IMG/VR virus record: IMGVR_UViG_3300034117_002447
Span: 62,001-126,000 of that record
Origin: a virus
DNA: 64,000 nucleotides
Reading direction: 5' to 3' (one strand)
This document shows positions 1 to 8,577 of the stretch, one piece after another. The translations under genes were made by a program, and so were the position numbers. Within the stretch, counting starts at the first letter, position 1. Every line of letters begins with the position of its first letter. Below the pieces are notes generated by a model. That model had not been told where the DNA came from, did not search any database, and saw only the letters and a program-made list of their open reading frames with translations.

Positions 1-188
1 AGGCGACCGTTAGATCGATCGCCTTAATTCAATTTACCTTGCCAATTGTAAGTAGGTTTAGTTGTGGACTTTTACTTCTTATGCGTCCATAAGAATCCTT
101 CCAGTCAGTGTTTCTTTTTCTACAGTCTTTAAACTATCGTTGCACGTTATCTGACAATTTCAACACGAAGCAAGCGTGTTAACAATCG
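1..188. other. non-coding stretch with hairpins
   Basis: No credible gene. Two inverted repeats are visible: GGCGA/TCGCC near 2-24 and AACACG/CGTGTT at about 162-180. The stretch lies just downstream (minus sense) of a tRNA-like RNA, so it may be the 3' part of a stable-RNA transcript. Its function is unknown. Confidence 0.3.
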
Positions 189-309
189 TAGTCAGGACAG
201 GATTCGAACCTGCATGGTCACATCTCTTACCTTTGTTTTCCCCGCTAAGGGAGTGGTGAACGAAGCGAGTTCCGCACCACATAGCGTCTACCAATTCCGC
301 CACCTGACT
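189..309 (-). ncRNA. tRNA-like RNA A, aberrant, about 120 nt
   Basis: Read on the minus strand, the ends form a 7-bp acceptor stem AGTCAGG/CCTGACT. The T arm is GCAGG-TTCGAAT-CCTGT and the D arm is Leu-like (GGCGGAATTGGTAGACGC). Between the D and T arms are about 70 nt containing a GTGGTG/CACCAC hairpin, but no 5-bp stem with a 7-nt loop and U33, so no anticodon can be assigned. No CCA is encoded and the discriminator is A. Acceptor and T arm match the elements at 51411, 55360 and 55560. It could be an intron-bearing or degenerate tRNA-Leu, or a tRNA mimic. Confidence 0.6.
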
Positions 310-464
310 ATTTAAAACATACCACTCAAATGGGTATTTGTTACAGTGTCACAATTGTTGCCTATACTCCGGTTAATTACTCCTTCTGTACCCAACGGCT
401 TTATGTTGGCTTATAATTGGCTATTTCAAAGTAACTCACATTTTTATTTGTGATATGTGTTTGG
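310..464. other. spacer without a recognised gene
   Basis: About 155 bases between two tRNA-type genes. I see no ORF and no convincing long stem. It is probably transcribed with the flanking RNAs. Confidence 0.3.
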
Positions 465-542
465 TACCCTCTGAGAGACTCGAACTCTCACCCTAAGACT
501 AGATCCTAAGTCTAGCGCGTCTACCAATTCCGCCAAGAGGGC
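465..542 (-). tRNA. tRNA-Leu (anticodon TAG)
   Basis: Normal cloverleaf on the minus strand: acceptor GCCCTCT/AGAGGGT, Leu-type D arm, anticodon arm CTAGA-CTTAGGA-TCTAG giving TAG, T loop TTCGAGT, discriminator A, no encoded CCA. It is the well-formed counterpart of the aberrant Leu-like RNA downstream. Confidence 0.9.
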
Positions 543-573
543 AACTTAAAGAACGTTTGTTTTGTTATAAAGT

Positions 574-581
574 TATTATAC
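574..581 (-). promoter_or_regulatory. TATAATA-type promoter for tRNA-Leu
   Basis: The minus strand reads GGGTATAATAAC about 30 bases before the 5' end of tRNA-Leu. The same box precedes the tRNA-like RNAs at 51.5 and 55.65 kb and many minus-strand genes. Confidence 0.55.
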
Positions 582-634
582 CCAATAACTATTAATAATT
601 TCCTGAGGTCATTTTTTATTTTCAGCAATTCTCG

Positions 635-1177
635 TTAGAATGGGCTGATTAACTCTTTAAACGGGGTTCCCAATTGATCTTTATCCGAAATGATAGGATT
701 TTCAATTTCCCAATCAATCGCTAAGTCCGCATCATTCCATAATATACAGCCTTCATGTTCTTTTGAATAACCGTTTGTGCATTTATAGGAAAAAATAGTG
801 TCGTCTTCTAGGCTAACGAAGCCATGCGCAAAGCCTGGTGGAATCCAAAGTTGATTGCGATCAGTCGTATTTAATACAACTTGAAAGGATTTACCGTAGC
901 TTGGAGAGTCTCGACGAATATCTACCGCAACATCCAACACGCTTCCTGTAATTACCTGAACCAATTTTCCTTGATCAAACGGTGGAGCTTGAAAATGCAA
1001 TCCACGAAGGACTCCTTTTTTGGATCTAGATAAATTATCCTGAACAAATGAATGCTCATTAAGAAATTCAGAATATTTCAGCTGATTAAACGATTCTAGA
1101 AAAAATCCTCTTTCATCGCCAAACACGGATGGATAAACTGATATAAGCCCGTTAGGAAATTCTTGTACAACTTTCAT
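635..1177 (-). CDS. rfbC: dTDP-4-dehydrorhamnose 3,5-epimerase
   Basis: 180 residues, the usual length for RmlC cupin epimerases, which convert dTDP-4-keto-6-deoxyglucose to the L-lyxo isomer in dTDP-rhamnose synthesis. Family motifs are in order: GDERGFFLESF (20-30), VLRGLHFQ with putative catalytic His61, Lys71, WIPPGFAHGF (111-120) and Tyr131. The other rml genes are not nearby, so the enzyme probably acts on a host- or phage-made dTDP-sugar, perhaps for surface or virion glycans. It is the last gene of a minus-strand run and ends just upstream of the tRNA-Leu promoter. Confidence 0.92.
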   Translation of the reverse strand: MKVVQEFPNGLISVYPSVFGDERGFFLESFNQLKYSEFLNEHSFVQDNLSRSKKGVLRGLHFQAPPFDQGKLVQVITGSVLDVAVDIRRDSPSYGKSFQVVLNTTDRNQLWIPPGFAHGFVSLEDDTIFSYKCTNGYSKEHEGCILWNDADLAIDWEIENPIISDKDQLGTPFKELISPF

Positions 1178-1198
1178 TAGTTAATCTATTTTTAATAA

Positions 1199-1672
1199 TT
1201 ACATTACCGTGTGAGGTATCTGAACTCTCACGCAGTTTTGAGGTTCTCCCTCATTCATGAAGAAGTTATTAATGTAACCCATCATGTTCGCTGATCCAAT
1301 TGGATTCGCTGAGTGTACGTAGACTGCTGGAAACCGAATCGGCACATTACGCTTATCGAAACGACTCATCTCAATTCTCTTTGGATTCTCGTCGTAGAAC
1401 TGATTCACCAACCACTTAGTGCAATCCATTCCAGTTTTTTCAGTAATGTTCGTGTAGTCTAGCTTATAGTTAGGACTTACATTCGTGAAGTACTCTGACA
1501 TAGCTGAGTCACCCAAGTCGTGATCCAATGAGATCATGTGAATGTTCTTTAATCCAATTTCCATCACCTTGTCCTTGAACTCCTGGTATGATCTAACAAC
1601 TATCCAGTCCTGTTCAATTGGTGTTCGAACGTCATCTAAATAGATTCTGATCGGTAATTTTTCTTCTTCCAT
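1199..1672 (-). CDS. cyclic-phosphate receiver (cREC-like) protein
   Basis: 157 residues. It begins with the acidic pocket motif IRIYLDDVRTP and has MISLDHDLG at about residues 46-54. Both are the signature of a receiver-like fold predicted to process cyclic phosphates (cREC family), found near RNA-repair and ADP-ribose 1''-phosphate enzymes. It lies 14 bases downstream of an RNA ligase gene, which fits an RNA-repair role. The family assignment is from memory of the motif; the substrate is unknown. Confidence 0.6.
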   Translation of the reverse strand: MEEEKLPIRIYLDDVRTPIEQDWIVVRSYQEFKDKVMEIGLKNIHMISLDHDLGDSAMSEYFTNVSPNYKLDYTNITEKTGMDCTKWLVNQFYDENPKRIEMSRFDKRNVPIRFPAVYVHSANPIGSANMMGYINNFFMNEGEPQNCVRVQIPHTVM

Positions 1673-1686
1673 TTGTATTTGTTTTA

Positions 1687-2889
1687 TTAATGTGAGTCTC
1701 CAATATCGTGCTTTTCTCCGTAAATCAAATAGTCTGGATTAATTACCTTTGCTACTCGATTACGCTCACCGCTTATGTGCTTAATAACAATGCCTTCATG
1801 CGGCACCTTAGTTCCTTTGATCATATTACCAAAGACGAACTGGTCTTGTGTCTCTTGTGACCACGGTCCTGTGTATAGGACTCCAACGTGAGGTAACTCT
1901 AGCGCTTCTTTGAAAAGGAATTCAGTGTAAATAGTGGACTCGTATTTGCCGTTTACTGTGGCATCGAATCCAACGAATTCAATATCAGTCAGACCGTACT
2001 CGTAATTCTTTTGAATACCTGCACCGTAAATTTCTCCGTAAATTACAATACCAGCTCCAAGTTCACCAATCCTATTTTTAGTTTTTGCTAAGGTAAGCAA
2101 CCTGTTCTTGATATCGTACTTCTCGGCAATTGTTCTCCAGACATCAGTTGAATAGAACCCTTGAGAATCAGAACCCTTCTCGACATTATGAGATCCATAA
2201 ACGTACTCGTACTCAAAGAGCTCTCCGGCGAATCCAAAGAATTTTTTAATCCTATCCATGAAGGACAAGCGATTCTTCTTAACTATACCGTATCGTGCAT
2301 TCGTACCGTGGATCTTACGCGTGATTTGCACAATATCCTCTTCAGTAAACATTCCACTAACATTTTTCAAGTTAGGAAACTTGTAGTAGACATGAAAGTT
2401 TGGATTGTCTTGATAACGAACCTTTTTACCTGAAGCAAGTTGGACCTGTCTAACTGGCGGTTCGTACTTGAAAATTCCAAGCATCTCACTAACGTCAACT
2501 CCTTCTTCAATAACGAGTGCATCGTCATAAGGGCCCAACTGTAATTGATCGCCCCAAGGCTGTTTACTAACTCCGATCTTCATTTCTTCTGAACCTTCAA
2601 GCACATTAAGCGGAATGATTAGACACTCACTGTAAACTCCTCTCAACTTAACTGTTCTAACTCGATTGCCCTTACGCAGGTAACCGGTTACTCCCAATTT
2701 TTCGGATAACTCTTCCGGAATAACTGCATCAGTTGTTGCAATGATAACAAATTCGTCCGCCTTGTGTAGTCCTTTTTTAGTAATACAATTCCATCCACCG
2801 ATGATCGCTAACTCAATATTGTCAGCTCCTTCGATTGCCTTGATTTCTGTTACTTTTCCAATGTAACATACGCTGTTTTGATTTTCCAT
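1687..2889 (-). CDS. RNA ligase, DRB0094 (Rnl5) type
   Basis: 400 residues. The N-terminal module (about 1-100: GKVTEIKAIEGADNIELA, GGWNCITKKG, RTVKLRG) matches the OB-like domain of DRB0094-family RNA ligases. The nucleotidyltransferase domain follows, with motif I KIHGTNARYG; Lys192 is the expected AMP-accepting lysine. EIYGAGIQ near 290 resembles motif IV region, and EGIVIKH near 365 fits motif V. Such enzymes seal 3'-OH/5'-P nicks in RNA. With the neighbouring cREC and CCA-adding genes it suggests repair of cleaved tRNA, the T4 strategy against tRNase defences. Confidence 0.88.
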   Translation of the reverse strand: MENQNSVCYIGKVTEIKAIEGADNIELAIIGGWNCITKKGLHKADEFVIIATTDAVIPEELSEKLGVTGYLRKGNRVRTVKLRGVYSECLIIPLNVLEGSEEMKIGVSKQPWGDQLQLGPYDDALVIEEGVDVSEMLGIFKYEPPVRQVQLASGKKVRYQDNPNFHVYYKFPNLKNVSGMFTEEDIVQITRKIHGTNARYGIVKKNRLSFMDRIKKFFGFAGELFEYEYVYGSHNVEKGSDSQGFYSTDVWRTIAEKYDIKNRLLTLAKTKNRIGELGAGIVIYGEIYGAGIQKNYEYGLTDIEFVGFDATVNGKYESTIYTEFLFKEALELPHVGVLYTGPWSQETQDQFVFGNMIKGTKVPHEGIVIKHISGERNRVAKVINPDYLIYGEKHDIGDSH

Positions 2890-2908
2890 TATATTAATTT
2901 TTTTATTT

Positions 2909-3463
2909 TCAGTCTTCGAATAATTTACTTAAGTATACAAACATATTGGCATACTCATGAAGATATTTTTCTTCAGCCGTCCAGCCTAATTGCTGCATGA
3001 ATTCGGGATTTTCTTTTCTGTACATCTCGAACATTCTGCTGCCAGACATTTTTGAGTACTGCACGTTTGCAATTCGGTCGCATAACTTAACGAATATCGC
3101 ATACGGCGTTGTTCTGATTCCATCGTAGTATCGGTAGTTAGCCCGATCATTACGACTCTTGCCTTTCTCGTTTGAGCACGCATAGACAATATCTGCTGCC
3201 ATTTCTCCAAGCGCCTGCTTAACATCATTGTATGAAACTCTGGTGTCTTCAATAAGATCATGGCCCCATGCTCCAAGTAGTACATGCTCAAAATCTTTCT
3301 CATACGTAATTAAAGATTGAAATTTCTTTGCAACTTCAACGACCATACGTAAATGAAATTCATAAGGCAAGTACTTATCGTACATGTGATTCGTGTCTCT
3401 ATGTTGGTCTAGAACCCAGTTTATTTTTGCTTCCATTATTCTTCCATTTATTGTTGCTTCCAT
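2909..3463 (-). CDS. HD-domain phosphohydrolase, MESH1/SpoT-like
   Basis: 184 residues. Metal-binding HD motifs are visible: His in PYEFHLRMV, WGHDLIEDT and VKLCDRIANV. Spacing and length resemble small (p)ppGpp hydrolases of the SpoT/MESH1 type, so it may remove alarmones during infection, but other nucleotide substrates are possible. The start is ambiguous: a 25-bp duplication at 3427-3474 repeats the stop/start junction, so translation may start at residue 1 or at Met10 (EAKINW). It directly follows the CCA-adding gene. Confidence 0.7.
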   Translation of the reverse strand: MEATINGRIMEAKINWVLDQHRDTNHMYDKYLPYEFHLRMVVEVAKKFQSLITYEKDFEHVLLGAWGHDLIEDTRVSYNDVKQALGEMAADIVYACSNEKGKSRNDRANYRYYDGIRTTPYAIFVKLCDRIANVQYSKMSGSRMFEMYRKENPEFMQQLGWTAEEKYLHEYANMFVYLSKLFED

Positions 3464-4200
3464 TATTCTTCCATTGTTGGTTTTAACCAGATTTGTGTTC
3501 TAAAAATGTATTCCATAAGGAAAGGGTACTCTGATAACTTAAGTATCGTTGCATGAGTGTCATGTTTGAAACACTTAAAGAGCTCTTCCCTGATTCTCTC
3601 AGCTGATACTACACACATCTTAACTTCGTAATCGTAGTGCTTTATTACTTGAGACATTTCCTCAGGGATAGTAAATCCTTTAGTGATTGAAAATCTAATA
3701 GCTCTCAAGATTCTCAAAGGATCATCGTGAAACGTTTCCTCGCAAGGTAATGGCGTTACTAATAGCCCAAGCTTCAAGTGAGTCAGCCCATCAAAGTAGT
3801 CAATGATCGAGCCGTCCGCTTCTCTTGCCAGGGCATTAAGAGTAAAGTCTCTTCTCTGTAAATCGTCGAATAGGGTTCCAGGCTTAATGATCGGAGTTCT
3901 GGTAAACGGCACGTATCCAGTCTCTTTTCTAGACATTACAAAATCAGCAACTCCTTGGTACTTATGTCCGTCTGGAAATTTTGCTCTGATTGTGTAACAT
4001 TCTTTGGTGATCAGGAATATCTGGAATTTTTCACGAGTTAAGTAGTCAACTAGCAAGTCAAACATATCAGCCGCCTCAGGAAATTCCTCAAGCAGAGTTG
4101 CTTTCGGCACGGCTACGTAATCAACGTCTTTGGACTGAAGTCCCAAGATCTCGTCTCTTACCTTTCCGCCTACTTCGTAAAATTCAAATGGTGCTGTCAT
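3463..4200 (-). CDS. cca: CCA-adding enzyme / tRNA nucleotidyltransferase
   Basis: 245 residues, shorter than the roughly 400 of bacterial enzymes and lacking much of the C-terminal body and tail. Class II motifs are clear: YEVGGKVRDEILG, KDVDYVAV with the catalytic DxD, RRDFTLNALA, DDPLRILRAIRF and ERIREELFK. It adds CCA to tRNA 3' ends. This fits the window: many of the phage tRNAs do not encode CCA. A TATAATA box and a terminator lie upstream of its start. Confidence 0.92.
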   Translation of the reverse strand: MTAPFEFYEVGGKVRDEILGLQSKDVDYVAVPKATLLEEFPEAADMFDLLVDYLTREKFQIFLITKECYTIRAKFPDGHKYQGVADFVMSRKETGYVPFTRTPIIKPGTLFDDLQRRDFTLNALAREADGSIIDYFDGLTHLKLGLLVTPLPCEETFHDDPLRILRAIRFSITKGFTIPEEMSQVIKHYDYEVKMCVVSAERIREELFKCFKHDTHATILKLSEYPFLMEYIFRTQIWLKPTMEE

Positions 4201-4231
4201 GTTATTTCTTTTTACTATTATACCAAAATAA

Positions 4232-4262
4232 AAAAGTCTCTAGACAAATCTAGAGACTTTTT
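4232..4262. terminator. bidirectional terminator
   Basis: AAAGTCTCTAGA/TCTAGAGACTTT stem with a caaa loop and flanking A/T runs, between the flotillin-like gene and the CCA-adding gene. Confidence 0.8.
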
Positions 4263-4281
4263 GTCTTAAATTTATTAAAAA

Positions 4282-5715
4282 TTATTCTGCGCCTGGTGTA
4301 AGCTTGTTAAGCATAGCCAGTAAGCCTTTACCTTCAGGTGTCTGTTTCAATGATTCAAGAAGCCCGTTAATCTGTGAACCTCCTTTAGCTGTGAATAGGT
4401 CGCTTAACTTGCCAATTCCTGAGTGTACGTCTCCACTATTTACCAATAGTTTCAAGTCAGCTCCAGCCATTGCTTTTGCCATCGATTCGTATTGTGCAAC
4501 TCCGACTACTTGAGTTACTTCAACTTCTCTAATTTTGATCAAGTATTCTTGGTAAGATTTGTTTTCGCCAATCTCTTTTGCTAGGGTTGTTTGGGCAGTT
4601 ACTCCAGCAAGCTCCATTGCTTTCTTGGATTCAGCCTGCGATATACCCTTTGCTTTAATAATATCTGCTTCTGCTTGGCCCAGAGTTTTAACACCTTCTG
4701 CATTTTTGATCTGTGCTTCAAGTGTAGCAGAAGCCTCAGTCTCAATTCTAAATTTATTAGCCTCTGCGTCAATTTCAGTTTTGCGTTTTTGTTGCTCAGC
4801 TGCAATAATTGCCTTTTCCTTATCAATTTCAGCCTGCTTAATCTCATTAACTTTAACGACCTCCATTTGCTGTTCAGCAGTAGCTCGTTCAGCTTGAGCG
4901 ATATCTGATATTGACTCTTGTTCTGCAATACCTGCCTTTTTTGTAGCCTCTGCTTTGGCAATACCGATTGCCTGTATTGATTGAGCTTGCGCCTCTCCTG
5001 CAATTTTCTGAGTTTCTGCTTTAGTTACATCAATTTCTTGTTGAGCAGTTAGTTCCGCCTGCTCTGCCAATTTAGTGTTTTTAGCAACTTCAGTTCTGGA
5101 TTCCATATCAATCGCAGACATTCGCTTAGCCATAATCTGGTGAATAACGCTCGAACCGTCAGTATCTCTAACATCCATTAACTCGATATTTTTAATAGGC
5201 TCAACTCCCCAATTAGATAAATCAACTTTAACACTTTCAGTAAATTTTTCGCCAAAGATAGATCGTTCTTCCATAATTTCCTCCAATTTAGACTTTGCTA
5301 AAATAGAACGAACTGCTCCTTGAACTACATTTTCCAGCTGCTTTTTCAACTCGTCAAATGATTCTACTTTCTCGGCAGCTTTATTTGTATCAGCAATGTG
5401 GAAGAATGCCTTAACGTCAACTACGAAAGGGACACGGTCCTTATCATACGCTGAATATTTAGCTAAGTCAATATCAAAGTTAGATACTGGCAATGATCTG
5501 ACCATAACTCCGATTTTAGGTAACCACTTCGGCCACTCATAATAAACGTTAGAGCCTTTACCTACGCCATAGGAAACAGTTTTGTCTCCTCGTTGAACGA
5601 TGTGGACTACGTTAGTTGGCACGATTCGACGTAGAGATAGTGCATAAAAAAATACGATTACCCCTATTAAGGCCGGTAGTCCGTACATAAGTGATGATGT
5701 GATGATTTCTGTCAT
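4282..5715 (-). CDS. flotillin-like SPFH/band 7 membrane protein
   Basis: 477 residues. One N-terminal membrane segment (about 7-26) is followed by a band 7/SPFH domain (about 30-210: VNVVHIVQRGDKTVSYG-like region, VPFVVDVKAFFHI, RSILAKSKLEEIMEER). Then comes a long Ala/Glu/Lys coiled coil (about 215-400) typical of flotillins. In bacteria these proteins organise membrane microdomains and interact with membrane proteases. A phage copy is unusual; it could remodel the host membrane or guard against superinfection (inference). It has its own terminator downstream. Confidence 0.85.
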   Translation of the reverse strand: MTEIITSSLMYGLPALIGVIVFFYALSLRRIVPTNVVHIVQRGDKTVSYGVGKGSNVYYEWPKWLPKIGVMVRSLPVSNFDIDLAKYSAYDKDRVPFVVDVKAFFHIADTNKAAEKVESFDELKKQLENVVQGAVRSILAKSKLEEIMEERSIFGEKFTESVKVDLSNWGVEPIKNIELMDVRDTDGSSVIHQIMAKRMSAIDMESRTEVAKNTKLAEQAELTAQQEIDVTKAETQKIAGEAQAQSIQAIGIAKAEATKKAGIAEQESISDIAQAERATAEQQMEVVKVNEIKQAEIDKEKAIIAAEQQKRKTEIDAEANKFRIETEASATLEAQIKNAEGVKTLGQAEADIIKAKGISQAESKKAMELAGVTAQTTLAKEIGENKSYQEYLIKIREVEVTQVVGVAQYESMAKAMAGADLKLLVNSGDVHSGIGKLSDLFTAKGGSQINGLLESLKQTPEGKGLLAMLNKLTPGAE

Positions 5716-5789
5716 TTTTTTTTGTTTTTATTAATTATTAAAATATAGAGATTACATTAGCCCGATTAGCTAACTACTTTGTTATTATA

Positions 5790-6176
5790 CTAAATTTCCA
5801 TACCAATTGATTTCCAATATTCAGGCCCTCCGTAATACGAGCACAATTCGTCTCCTGGATTAATATCGACTAGTGCAAAGAACGTAAAACAATTCTTTTC
5901 AGTATCATGTCTCCAATTTATATTTGGAGTTTCACTGTGATTGTAGATTCCTCCGAATCCAAGAAGAACGCCATACTCTACGCAGCCTAATTTCTCAGAA
6001 CGGCCGACTATGAATCGATAATCATTAAAAATAGGATCATCTGATGTCGCATCGAATGTTATGAAATGACATTCTTCAATAATCTCGCCTGGGCTAATAG
6101 ATTGCGTTGCGAATACTCCAAGTCCGTGTATTGGACTGGATGCGACTACTAGTTTAGAGGGTCCCGTTAATTCCAT
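5790..6176 (-). CDS. SET-domain protein (lysine methyltransferase-like)
   Basis: 128 residues, a minimal SET domain. The SAM-binding start SSPIHGLGVFATQSISPGE (11-29), the YNHSETPNINW motif (76-86, equivalent of NHS.PN) and the end motif INPGDELCSYYG (105-117) with the catalytic Tyr are all present. Substrate unknown. It overlaps the next upstream gene by one base, so the two are probably co-translated. Confidence 0.85.
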   Translation of the reverse strand: MELTGPSKLVVASSPIHGLGVFATQSISPGEIIEECHFITFDATSDDPIFNDYRFIVGRSEKLGCVEYGVLLGFGGIYNHSETPNINWRHDTEKNCFTFFALVDINPGDELCSYYGGPEYWKSIGMEI

Positions 6177-6613
6177 TATTGGCTCCTCTTTGTGTACCAG
6201 TCAACAAAAGAAACGCAACAGTCCCATGCAGCAATTCGCTTAACATCTCCAGAATAATCATCTAAGAAGTCTTCATCGATAATTAGGTCAGTCGCTTCAA
6301 ATCTTCGATCCTTGTCGTACTTAATAATTTGAATTCCTCTACGGTGAATGCTGACGCAGAAACCAAGACTCTCGATCTTTTCGATTACTGGAAAAATCCA
6401 GCTCCATGAGGTTTCATATCTAAATATTCCAAGTGCAGCCAATTCCTGATCGTGACTGGGAATTCCAGAGAGTCCACCCCATTTTTCAAAGACGCCTTTG
6501 CCGTTTGAGCCGTGTGGCATTTCGTAGGTTTCACTAGAGACAATTGTGCCTCCCATGAATTGCGCAAGGAGTCGATTACCCTCGCCGATTTTATTGTGTG
6601 TATTCTGTATCAT
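6176..6613 (-). CDS. conserved-looking phage protein, unknown
   Basis: 145 residues, soluble and mixed charge, no motif I recognise. It overlaps the metallophosphoesterase gene upstream (ATGA type) and the SET gene downstream, so it belongs to a tight operon. TM segments and a signal peptide are absent. Confidence 0.65.
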   Translation of the reverse strand: MIQNTHNKIGEGNRLLAQFMGGTIVSSETYEMPHGSNGKGVFEKWGGLSGIPSHDQELAALGIFRYETSWSWIFPVIEKIESLGFCVSIHRRGIQIIKYDKDRRFEATDLIIDEDFLDDYSGDVKRIAAWDCCVSFVDWYTKRSQ

Positions 6614-7278
6614 CTTCCTTCGTTTGTTTCATGGTGATCGTTCGGTAAAACCAAACACTTAACTGGACGGTCTCTCATAATCTTTGCGATTTCTTGAAGA
6701 GAATATGGGTCCATGAAGTTGCCGTCCATGCCAACGTCCATTGCTTTACCTGCATGTAATTTATTGTGTGGGCCTAAGTGAACGTGACCATGTAATTGAA
6801 TTACTCCACGGTTCATATCGTGCCAACTTGCGATTGGGTAATGACATAGCACAAACGTTTTCTTAATAGTCTTCGCTGGATTTATTTCGTTCGGCACGTT
6901 TGGAACAGTAAGTTCCAGTCTAACGTAATGATTCACTGATGCAAATAGAGCCTTGACTCCTCCCTTGTCATTCTCGATGTGCTGGTCGTGATTACCTAGA
7001 ACCAAATGAATGTTCTTACAGAGCAACCTGTCTCTGAACTCCTGGATGTTATCAAATCCTCCGAACGACCAGTCTCCTAAGTGGAAAAGAATATCGTCTT
7101 CGCTGACTAGGTGATTGATATTGTTAACAATCGTATCATTCATTTTATCCAGGGTATCGAAATCTCTGGTCTTACTCTCGGCCGGCCAATTAGACGTTCC
7201 TCTACAAATATTTGAGTGTTTGTAGTGAGTATCTGACGTGAACCATATTCGCTGATGAGGCTGTAATGTAATTTTCAT
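6610..7278 (-). CDS. calcineurin-like metallophosphoesterase
   Basis: 222 residues. All five metal-ligand blocks are seen in order: FTSDTHYKHSN, HLGDWSFGG, LVLGNHDQH, CHYPIASW and LHGHVHLG. Similar small phosphoesterases are frequent in T4-like phages; the substrate (nucleotide, RNA end or phosphoester) cannot be told from sequence. First gene of a three-gene overlap operon with a terminator upstream at 7293-7320. Confidence 0.88.
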   Translation of the reverse strand: MKITLQPHQRIWFTSDTHYKHSNICRGTSNWPAESKTRDFDTLDKMNDTIVNNINHLVSEDDILFHLGDWSFGGFDNIQEFRDRLLCKNIHLVLGNHDQHIENDKGGVKALFASVNHYVRLELTVPNVPNEINPAKTIKKTFVLCHYPIASWHDMNRGVIQLHGHVHLGPHNKLHAGKAMDVGMDGNFMDPYSLQEIAKIMRDRPVKCLVLPNDHHETNEGR

Positions 7279-7292
7279 AAATCTAATTTACC

Positions 7293-7320
7293 AAAAAAGG
7301 AACCTAGTCGGTTCCTTTTT
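7293..7320. terminator. bidirectional terminator
   Basis: AAGGAACC/GGTTCCTT stem with loop tagtc and T runs on both strands, between 7278 and the small membrane protein gene at 7359. Confidence 0.8.
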
Positions 7321-7358
7321 ATTTTTAATAGTTGACTAGTTTTAAACTGGGCACCGTA

Positions 7359-7625
7359 CTAATCGTTGTCATCTGTGCTCGATGGGGACTGAGTCGTAGT
7401 TAGTACTTCGCGATAAAGATTCTCGCTTGGCTTTTTAGTAGACTCACAAAATAGAGGTTCGCCGTTGGCTTCCGCCTCTTTGTTTGCTCTTTTAAATTCG
7501 TCAAGCGATTTCATATAGTGCTCTGCTGCAATTCTATCGCGTCTGTTGCCTAGTGCCAAGCCTAGCACAACAAATAGAACAAAGGCTGCCACTGTTGTAA
7601 TAAGGAGGGTAGTTATACCTATCAT
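7359..7625 (-). CDS. small single-span membrane protein
   Basis: 88 residues: one hydrophobic segment at about 5-26 (LLITTVAAFVLFVVLGLALG), then a charged cytoplasmic tail ending in Asp/Ser-rich residues. No family recognised. Confidence 0.6.
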   Translation of the reverse strand: MIGITTLLITTVAAFVLFVVLGLALGNRRDRIAAEHYMKSLDEFKRANKEAEANGEPLFCESTKKPSENLYREVLTTTQSPSSTDDND

Positions 7626-7647
7626 AATTTATGGGTTTTTTATGTTA

Positions 7648-8577
7648 CTAAAATAAGTTAAATTGTTTTACGAAATCTGCGCTAACTGTGTAGTCAGAGT
7701 ACTCGTCAGCTTTAATATCCTGTACTGAATTTGTACAGTAAACTTTTTCGAAGTATGCAGAAAGATCAAATAATCCTGAACTGAAAATTCCATGGGTCGC
7801 TATCAAGTATATTTTCGAATCTTGAGTTCTCTCCTTGATTGCTTTTGCTAATTCAATTGAAGTTCCAGCACTATCGCAAATATCGTCCACGATAACGAAT
7901 TTCTTGCCGTACTCATGCACTAATGGTTTTAAGGAAATATCGGTGTGAGTGATTTTACTGGTTTTTGGATCTCTGTGCTTTACCGCAGTCACCACCTCAT
8001 TTAAGTCAAACCAGTCAGCGACTTTGTAAATTTTCCTTAGAGCACCTGCGTCTGGAGAAACAAGAACAATATTCTCTCTTGCCTGATTCGTGTTATCAAT
8101 ATCAGTAAGCGCGTACTTAACGAGTAAGTAATTAGATACTTTTTGGAAATTATTGAGACAGGCTTCCAATACATCAGAGTGAGGATCCAGAACCTGCACA
8201 GATTCAAATTTCTGAGAATTAATGATTGGGCAAATAACGGTCTTTAGGTAATTTGAAGAACCTTCTGAGAATTTACGGTCACTACGTGCTCCCAAGAAAT
8301 AGGGAACATACAGGGAAACTGTCGCGACTCCACATTCGCGAAGAGCCTGATTTGCACAGATAATTAACTCAAGATCCTTGAAGTTATTTAGTCTAGATTT
8401 TATTACGACATCAGCTTCGTGTAGGTAACTTAAGTTTCCACGCATATCGCCAGTTAGAGTTAATGACTGTTGACCGTCAGCAAACTTTGAAACTTTGAAA
8501 TCAACGAATGCACTTCTTTCAAAGTGGTCTCGTCCTTCGTTTTCCGGATTTGCTAGATTAAGAGTTAGTAGTCTCAT
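7648..8577 (-). CDS. prs: ribose-phosphate pyrophosphokinase (PRPP synthetase)
   Basis: 309 residues, close to the usual 310-320. Landmarks: PYFLGARSDRKFSEGSSNYL (catalytic flexible loop region), LDPHSDVLEACL, VSPDAGALRK and the PRPP-binding loop VIVDDICDSAGTS (about 230-242). It makes PRPP from ribose 5-phosphate and ATP. In phages such genes usually feed NAD salvage or nucleotide synthesis; a nicotinamide phosphoribosyltransferase partner is not in this window. It overlaps the gene at 8558 by 20 bases. Confidence 0.9.
   Translation of the reverse strand: MRLLTLNLANPENEGRDHFERSAFVDFKVSKFADGQQSLTLTGDMRGNLSYLHEADVVIKSRLNNFKDLELIICANQALRECGVATVSLYVPYFLGARSDRKFSEGSSNYLKTVICPIINSQKFESVQVLDPHSDVLEACLNNFQKVSNYLLVKYALTDIDNTNQARENIVLVSPDAGALRKIYKVADWFDLNEVVTAVKHRDPKTSKITHTDISLKPLVHEYGKKFVIVDDICDSAGTSIELAKAIKERTQDSKIYLIATHGIFSSGLFDLSAYFEKVYCTNSVQDIKADEYSDYTVSADFVKQFNLF

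Noticed and set aside
4559-5003. Overlapping frames of 105-134 residues
   Set aside because: Shadows of the flotillin coiled coil, whose biased codons keep other frames open.
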